A stretch of 64,000 bases of DNA, taken from Lycium barbarum (lineage: Eukaryota; Streptophyta; Magnoliopsida; Solanales; Solanaceae). The stretch spans positions 46,095,330 to 46,159,329 of the forward strand of contig NC_083339.1 of NCBI RefSeq assembly GCF_019175385.1, written 5' to 3'. A program made the translations under genes and the position numbers. The notes below the pieces were generated by a model that saw only the letters and a program-made list of their open reading frames with translations, did not search any database and was not told where the DNA came from. Shown here one piece after another: positions 57,486 through 64,000 of this stretch (position 1 is its first letter; every line of letters begins with the position of its first letter).

Positions 57486-59939
57486 TGTCACGACCCAACC
57501 CCCTGGGCCATGACTAGTGCCCGAGCTGGACACTCGTATACATACCTGTTAGATATAGTCAAACTGAATCTAAGAACAATATGGAAACTTGAAAAAGAAC
57601 TCCAAAGGTTAATAACGTCATCATACGTATATATCCAGATAACCTGTCTCCTGAGGAGTCACAACTGATCAAATCATAATATGATACGCAAGCCGACAAG
57701 GCTGCCACTACATATCAATACCATAAGCAAGCCGACAAGGCTGCCACTACAGACGAACATATCCATAGCACATCTTATAGACACAGCCGAACAAAACGTA
57801 TACACAACCCACACATATGTCTACAGACCTCTAAGAGTACAAGAGTGAAATATGACGGGACAGGGCCCCACCGTACCCCTGAATATATATATAAGTCTAT
57901 ATAGAAGATCTGCACCAAAATATCTGGGCTCCGAAACAATGGAGCTCTCCAAACAGCTAAGCAGAAGTCCTAAGCTGGAGGATCACCAAATCGAGTATCT
58001 GTACCTGCGGGCATGAAACACAGCCCACCGAAGAAAGGGGGTCAGTACGAGATATGTACTGAGTATATAAAGCATGAAATACAATAAAGAGGGTAATGAC
58101 TGAAATAGAGATTACAGGAGACAAGTATGACAATCAGAGATACCAATACAGTGCCTTATGAATGTAAATCATGCATATCAATATCATATATCATAGCCGG
58201 CCCATCATGGGACTCGGTGAAAGATATATTGAGGCATGCACGAGCAGAGTAGTGAGCAACCATATACAAACTATGTTATATCTGAGACTCGATAGAATAA
58301 TCAAAATGAACTATCATTTGAAAATCAAGACAATAATCATATCAAGTACCCTTCGAATGTCACAATGGATTATATCAAAATAGGACGCCTGAAATCATAG
58401 GCACGTATTAGGGCATAATAAAATAAGTCTTGGGAATCAAGAACATTAGCCATCCTAGTGTCTCTAAGAATAGGAGATTCTTTGGAGTTATATACACGTC
58501 GTTTGTTTGTTTCATCAAGATCATGCCAAAAAGAAGGAAGGGTTAGCTTTACATACCTTACGTCGTCCAAGGAACTCAACTTAATCACGAACTTTTCACA
58601 ATTAGTATGCCAAACCTATAATCGTAAGAATATGCACGTGACTTAAGAAGGCTTTCGTATATCATATATATTAATAAATAACTTAATTCTAAAACGAAAC
58701 GAGCAGCATCTCCCCTATAGCATTAGTATCTCCCAATTCGGTATATCACCACAACAGCCCAACAACAATAAATAAATCTCAAAAACACAACAATATACTT
58801 AATTTACTACAACAATCCATCCAATATATATCCTTAAAATCAATCCCTTAAACCTATCTTTATTTCTAACGGAATTTCGATAGCATTTCCTTTCTATTCT
58901 GAACAATCCCAATACCTCAATTCAGCTAACAAACCATTAATATCAACATTAACAAAAATACCTAACATTTATCCACAACAATCTAACTAAATCCACCAAA
59001 GAATCCATCCAAATCAACACCTAGTCCCCAACTACTTAATACAACATATACGACAATTACATCAACATTTTCAACATTCTAATCCGCCAAATCTATCAAT
59101 AAAAATGTAAATAACATCACAGACAACTTAAACATACCTTATGTAGTCCATAACCACGAAATCAACACCATCCAAAGCTAATTTTTGGTTCAAAACGACG
59201 ACAATAATTTTTTCTTCACTTCACTCTTCACGGGCCTCGGGATTTGGGGCCTCGAACTTGATCAAACTCTCACTTTCTCTCTCCAATCTCTCCTCCCTCT
59301 CTCTCTAACCTTCCATAAGCTTGCTGAACTTTATATCACATTATCATGTTGTTTATGACTTGTTTGGAGTCTATTTATGGTGACAAAGGGCGGTGGAGTG
59401 GTCCTGCCACGTGTCCACCATGTGTCAGGCTCTCTACTTGCGGCCAGCCCCTTTGTTCAGTAAAACAGTAATATCTCTTGATTCCGATTTCGAATAAATT
59501 CCCCCGACCTATGGTTCGAAAGCTAATTCAATTATCTACAACTTTAATTTTAGGAGTTTTCCCAAATTCCAAAATAATTATGGGGTTATGGTCTCCCGAA
59601 GTCAGATCACCCGAAAACGTAACTTAAAAATATCTTTTTGGAGGGCTTACACTTGGATTTGGCTCAAGGGTCCTTCTTGAGTTGTATTTAACATCACATA
59701 TATTGTCCATATAAATAATCATATGTCCTTTATAAAAATCCCATCATGTGGGCCCCACCTCAGCTTACGGTTGTGAGGGCTATATATCTTTTAACATATC
59801 ATTCCAAATATCATACTCGTGCTATCCTTATGCTACTACAGTAGAATTTCATTATTTATACTTGTAATATTTGCTCCTCCTCGAGCTCACATTAAGCCGT
59901 CTGTAGCCTTAGTAACACGAAATGTTTTGGGGTGTAACA
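57486..59939 (-). repeat. 5' LTR of element A' (2454 bp)
   Basis: Nearly identical to 50135-52751. Minus strand begins TGTTACACCCC at 59939. Minus TATA-like CCATAAATAG near 59370-59380, preceded by CACGTGTCC words. Confidence 0.92.
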
Positions 59940-60482
59940 CCTTAGCTTTTGAAGAAGAAGATTGGTTCTAGGGTTTCTTCAAGGTTGTCAAGCTTAGGAA
60001 GTTGGAGTTGAAGTTGATCCTTAGAATCTTAGACCCCTCAAGGTATGTAAATGGTCTCTACCCTTGTATTTAAGTTAATTATCGAGAGTTTTAGTGGTTT
60101 AAGTGAAGAGAGGATACTTATGGAAGTGGTAAATAAATGAAGGGTAAGATAGTGATTTGGGGCTATTTTAAGAGATGATTGGGAATGGTTAGTAAACGAG
60201 GTAAATCATCTAATTATGGCCTACGTTATCCTGATTGTAGACTTACAAGTTCGAGGAGTAGAAGTTAGACGATTGGAGATATTCTAATGTATGTTAAGTT
60301 TATCATTTCTTTCTTTTGGCATGATCTTATGGTGTGAGCTAACAAGCGAGTAATTGAGTGTCTGTATTACTTTACTCTTAGAAGCATTAGGAGTACTTCA
60401 GTCTTTGATGTTCCTGTACCCCGTTGATGATTGTCGCTTCTGTTCATAGGTCCAACTCTATGTGTACAGTTTATGCATGCAT

Positions 60483-60485
<3 letters not shown>

Positions 60486-60523
<38 letters not shown>
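60486..60523. repeat. (TA)n microsatellite
   Basis: TA run in the F LTR. A second one is at 60724-60752. Confidence 0.97.
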
Positions 60524-60525
<2 letters not shown>

Positions 60526-60651
60526 ACCTGTGACCAGAAGACGTTATATATGCGAATGTTAGATGCATAACCGGTATGGGATGAGGGAAGGGGTTATATA
60601 CGCATTACCACCTGATCAACTTCGCATAGTGATGATGATGATGTTATATGG

Positions 60652-60717
60652 ATCGGGTCGTACGTTCCTCGGCACTTTTATATGGGATATGGATCGGGCT
60701 GAACGTTCCTCAGCACT
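60652..60717 (+). repeat. Two-copy GGATCGGGC repeat in LTR F
   Basis: Two copies of a unit with GGATCGGG(T/C)(C/T)G..ACGTTCCTC(G/A)GCACT. A single related copy is in LTR D at about 29140-29167 and 34929-34956 (GGATCGGGCTGCACGTTCCG form), so the word is shared between families. Confidence 0.7.
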
Positions 60718-60721
60718 ATGA

Positions 60722-60755
<34 letters not shown>

Positions 60756-61449
60756 CATGATTATCATTGAGAGCATGCATATTATGCGCCCACTGAGGCA
60801 TTGTTAGTTATACAGATTTATGCAGATACTAGTTCATACAAATATATGCAGATAGTCATTTCAATTTATGATTTCAGATTTTATTCATGAGTCCTGTATA
60901 TATACATGTTGTTCTTATGACTTACATACTCAGTACATTATCCGTACTGACTCCCCATTGCTCGGGGGGCTGCATTCATGCCCGCAGGTTCAGGTAGACC
61001 GACAGGTGGTCCAGTTCAATAGGACCTCTATACCTAGCAGTGGTCAGTGTGCTTCCTTTGAACCGGAGTTGCAGGCAATTTTGGTATGCGACCGTTTTGA
61101 GATGTATATGCATATGGGTATGACGGGGCCCTGTCCCGTCCTTTCTACAACTTTTATTCCAGAAGAGGTCTATAGACAGTTGTATGTTTTACTCAGATGA
61201 TGTAGCCTCGTTGGCTTCTATTCTTTTGTGTACAGTATATGTAGCAGCCTAGCTGGCTAGCACTCTTCCTTCTGTATGTATATGTGTATATAGATTTTAC
61301 AAAGTTACGATGTCACCCTGTTTATGAGATCAATTTAAGTCACTTGTGGGCCCTTGTTGCTCAGTAATGTTCAGATATGTGTACAGGGGTGTTTGGTCGC
61401 TAGTGGTCAGACACTCGTCATGATTCATCGATTTGGGTCGTGATAGAAG

Positions 61450-61460
61450 TGGTATCAGAG
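61450..61460 (+). promoter_or_regulatory. Primer binding site, element F
   Basis: TGGTATCAGAG, four bases after the LTR end at 61445. Confidence 0.88.
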
Positions 61461-61505
61461 AAGTTCCGTCCTAGGGTTTTCAACAGACCATGTCTAGTAG
61501 AGTCT

Positions 61506-61541
61506 TGTTTATGGGTGTGTTGTGCACCACACTTATAAACA
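61506..61541 (+). promoter_or_regulatory. Leader hairpin with GTGCAC loop, element F
   Basis: TGTTTATGGGTGTG pairs with CACACTTATAAACA (two G-U). The loop TTGTGCAC (61520-61527) ends in self-complementary GTGCAC. It starts 56 nt after the primer-site start. Confidence 0.75.
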
Positions 61542-61647
61542 GGAGGCTACACGACATTTAGGATGATGTGATTCTTTCTCTCTTAGATCATGCAATAGAG
61601 CCATGTGTTAAGCGTTCGCTTTCTGATACTTTGTTCTGATTTCAACG

Positions 61648-61901
61648 ATGCCTCACAAGAAAGCTACAGCTGCCCAGAAAGGCAAAGGAGTGTCACCTAG
61701 CGGGCCACTAGTACTCGAGATGAGATTCAGAGTGAGAGTCCATCTCAGACTTCATATACCCCTCCTCCAGCACCTGCCCCAGCTCCTCATCCAGATGCAC
61801 CGAACCAGGATGTGCGGGATGCAGTACAGTTATTGACTAGACAGGTAGCCACTGAGGGTTAGCGGTAGGGGGTTGGTGTTGATCATGCAGACCGAGTGAG
61901 T
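61648..61901 (+). pseudogene. gag: gag 5' fragment, element F
   Basis: Begins MPHKKATAAQKGKG, close to the E gag start. The frame changes within the first 25 codons; in another frame a proline-rich stretch (PPPAPAPAPH) and QDVRDAVQLLTRQVA match the region before the capsid core, with stops at about 61859-61870. It is cut at 61901, within the segment preceding RARDF, by the next LTR. Confidence 0.85.
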
Positions 61902-62094
61902 TGTTACACCCCGAATTTTATATAAGCTAACTCTTGAATTTTTGATTGACAATATCTTGATAGTAACGGTATATTTTACTTCGCACTTCCTTAATGTGAA
62001 CTTGACGATATTTGAAACTTGTTTGAAGTATTATGGTGTAGTTATATAAACTACTCCGACTATGACTATCTTAGTAATTTATTAAATGGATTAG

Positions 62095-62127
<33 letters not shown>

Positions 62128-64000
62128 CATATATAAAAGTGGGCAGCCCCCACCCCCCTCCCTTTTTTTTCATCCTTATCCCAAGTAAGATATAAAACCT
62201 TTTGGCTCTTATCCTCTTCACCACCCCCCAATTTCGTTTTTCTCCAAGGAAATAAAACACCAAAACCTCTCTCGTATCATAATATTCATCCTCTAAATCA
62301 ATCATTAAGACTTGCTTTGGTTGAGCCCCAAACAACTCTACGCGATTGAGGTAAGTTACAAACCCATTTTTGAACTGGACTGTTGTTAGTGTTTTCAGCA
62401 TAATCCTTTGTATAAAGCTCAGTTTTAAGTGATTAAATATATTATGGAAAGCTATTTAATAGAGCTACATCTTTCATTTAGGCTCCAAAACCCAGTTTTG
62501 CTTGTATTTACTCGAAAAGAGGTGACGAAGTACAGGGCAGGTGCTGCCCAGATTTCGGTTTTGCAAACCCTACATGTACTATTGTTAGTATTTTGAGCAT
62601 ATATTGTATTAAAAAACTACTGTAGGAGTGATTTAAATTTATCTGATACCCCAAGACATGTATCTACAACTTAGATTAAGGCCACAAAGCCTATTTTTGC
62701 CGTTTACCCCTTTGAAACTGAACCACAATGCAAGATAATAGTATTGTCCAGAATTCCTGTTTTGATAGTTTATGGTGATTTTCAGTGATTTCATGTTTAG
62801 TTTCGACGTACTGAAACCATTGAAGTTAAGTAGATATTTGATTATGTATTTAAGGTACATATGCTCTATTACAAGCTAAGAGGAATTGTTTGACGAAGTG
62901 GACTTTGATTGGTCTATGGCGTAGAGGATTTGAACTGCTCGAGTTATGGTAGAACTTGTTATGTGGTAAAACGCCAAGGTTTGTGTATAAACTTGAACTC
63001 GGAATATCTTGATTTTCGGGAAGTTTTGAAGTATCTTGAGGGGTTGTTTCCTTACTCTTCATCTTATATCTTTGTGTGGTTATTATCTCAAGCATTGCAA
63101 AACTTTCGCTAAATCGCCCAGTTATACGAATTGCTTGATTATTTCGCATTCTTGTTGGAACTATGTCCTTTTTGTTACGGTGACTTTGTCACCGATATCG
63201 GTATGCCTCTTGATTCGGATATTGCCCATCTTGACTTTGGATTTACATTTCGTCTTGATGATGGATTTTCATCCTTTTTTTAGTACGAGTGGAAAGACAC
63301 TTTCCACATGGCTCTTGAATCTCTTGATTATTGGGTGAAGACCTTTCTTGATTTGGGGCTTCGGTCCATCATGATATTGATTATGCTTGGTGTGATGGCA
63401 TGATGTACTTATTGGGTGAAATTGGTTATTTGACAGACTCTCTTGAATTGAATTATAAGCTTTCTTGACACTTGAGCCTTCGAATATTGATATTGATATT
63501 TTGAAACTCTTCAAGGTTTGGTATTTGATACTTTCGATATACTGGGTTACTTGATTTATTTTTATCTCATTGAGCTACCTAAATGGCTCCAAGCTCAAAG
63601 TTTATACACTATTAAGCTTTATGCTTAGCAATAGATGTTTTCTATCGTAGGTAATGTACGGGAAGATATTTGAAGATGGCCATTTGGAGTAGACTTTTTG
63701 GGAGCCTTAGTGAAGATCACATTTGCATATGCATCCAGGTCCTGTAAAATTTTGGGGACTTTTACATGATCCATAGGTAACACTTACGTATGAAATTCTG
63801 GCGGGTTGTTTGACACAAGACCATATGCTTGTACCTTGAACTTGGTGACTTGTTTTGCTATTTTAGGGTGTGCTTTCAACCCAAGTCATGCCATGTACTT
63901 GGTTTACATTTTGCGTTGTAATTATGTACAAAGGAAGATACTAGTTTATGTGATAATCGCAAGTTTGAGTTTCGTGTAACTTATGGACCCGCAGTAGTGT
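61902..64000 (+). mobile_element. LTR I, 5' part (runs off the window)
   Basis: Starts TGTTACACCCCGAATTTT inside F gag; the left target copy would be TGAGT. TATA box TATAAAAG at 62132-62139 after a (TA)n run, GAG/GTAAGT at 62350/62351, and a GTGCTGCCCAGATTTCGG block near 62541 that echoes the CTGCCGAAATTTCGG hairpin of B, C and D. The rest (62600-64000) has no gene I can support and is probably LTR or leader. Confidence 0.75.
62094..62120. repeat. (TA)n microsatellite
   Basis: TA run just upstream of the TATA box of LTR I. Confidence 0.95.

Larger units (their letters stand above)
50135..59939 (-). mobile_element. Element A': complete non-coding LTR element, minus strand
   Basis: LTRs at 57486-59939 (5' in its orientation) and 50135-52751 (3') are nearly identical. 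CCTTA on both sides is a perfect target duplication inside the LTR of F. The minus-strand primer site and leader hairpin lie beside the 57486 end, and the polypurine tract beside 52751. The 4.73-kb internal part has no recognisable gag or pol on either strand. It belongs to the same LTR family as 1-1339. Confidence 0.93.
49630..61901 (+). mobile_element. Element F: Ty3/gypsy element, LTR plus start of gag (interrupted twice)
   Basis: The LTR starts TGTTATGCCTC at 49630, is split by element A' (50135-59939, with CCTTA repeated at 59940-59944) and ends at 61445 in GTCGTGATA, where the last CA has become TA. Without the insertion it is about 2.0 kb. The primer site, leader and gag start follow; a new LTR cuts gag at 61902. 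The 3' part and right target copy lie outside the window; the left flank would be GATAT. Confidence 0.88.

Overview
The window is plant nuclear DNA made almost entirely of Ty3/gypsy LTR retrotransposons inserted into one another. No host gene is supported. The elements are chromoviruses, most like the Tekay/Del clade: LTRs of 2 to 3.5 kb, initiator-Met-tRNA primer sites (TGGTATCAGAGC), a gag with one CCHC knuckle, pol in the order PR-RT-RH-IN, and a C-terminal chromodomain. LTR ends such as TGTCACGACCC resemble repeats I associate with Solanaceae; that placement is an inference and no species can be named.

Layout, from boundaries and 5-bp target duplications (TSDs) read in the sequence. Positions 1-1339 are the 3' part of a plus-strand LTR (family A). 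The oldest element, H (minus), has its 3' LTR at 1586-4767 and pol fragments at 4768-5377, 14587-14727 and 17027-17072. H was interrupted by element B (plus, 5378-14586, TSD CTATC/CTAAC), by solo LTR S (minus, 14728-17026, TSD CCAAT) and by element G (minus, from 17073). G's pol lies in three pieces (19417-19626, 36532-38397, 48433-49629). They are separated by element C (plus, 19627-36531, TSD GAGCC), which itself contains element D (plus, 26664-35551, TSD AATCT), and by element E (plus, 38398-48432, TSD GAACC). At 49630 element F (plus) cuts G. F's LTR contains element A' (minus, 50135-59939, TSD CCTTA), and F's gag is cut at 61902 by a further LTR, I, that runs out of the window.

Coding content falls in steps. 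E carries a full but decayed gag-pol, B carries gag only, and C, D and A' carry no recognisable protein. All elements with an intact 5' internal end (A', B, D, E, F) keep the same cis-acting leader: the tRNA-Met site, then 55-59 nt later a long hairpin whose 8-nt loop ends in a six-base palindrome (GCGCGC, GCCGGC or GTGCAC), then an ATCGTGCGAT box. This looks like a retroviral dimerisation (kissing-loop) signal, and the palindrome changes between families while staying self-complementary. Loops match between protein-coding and non-coding elements (E with B; F with A'). That suggests a network in which non-autonomous elements are co-packaged with coding partners. This is the most interesting signal in the window.

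Other structure not explained by gag-pol: a near-complete 5S rRNA-derived block in the internal region of D, with a decayed copy in B; exon-intron-like architecture inside the LTRs (two strong 5' splice-site motifs, a TTTACAG acceptor, and a branch-site/pyrimidine-tract/GCAG block); family-specific clusters of palindromic or repeated words just upstream of the LTR TATA boxes; and a conserved inverted repeat beside the polypurine tract.
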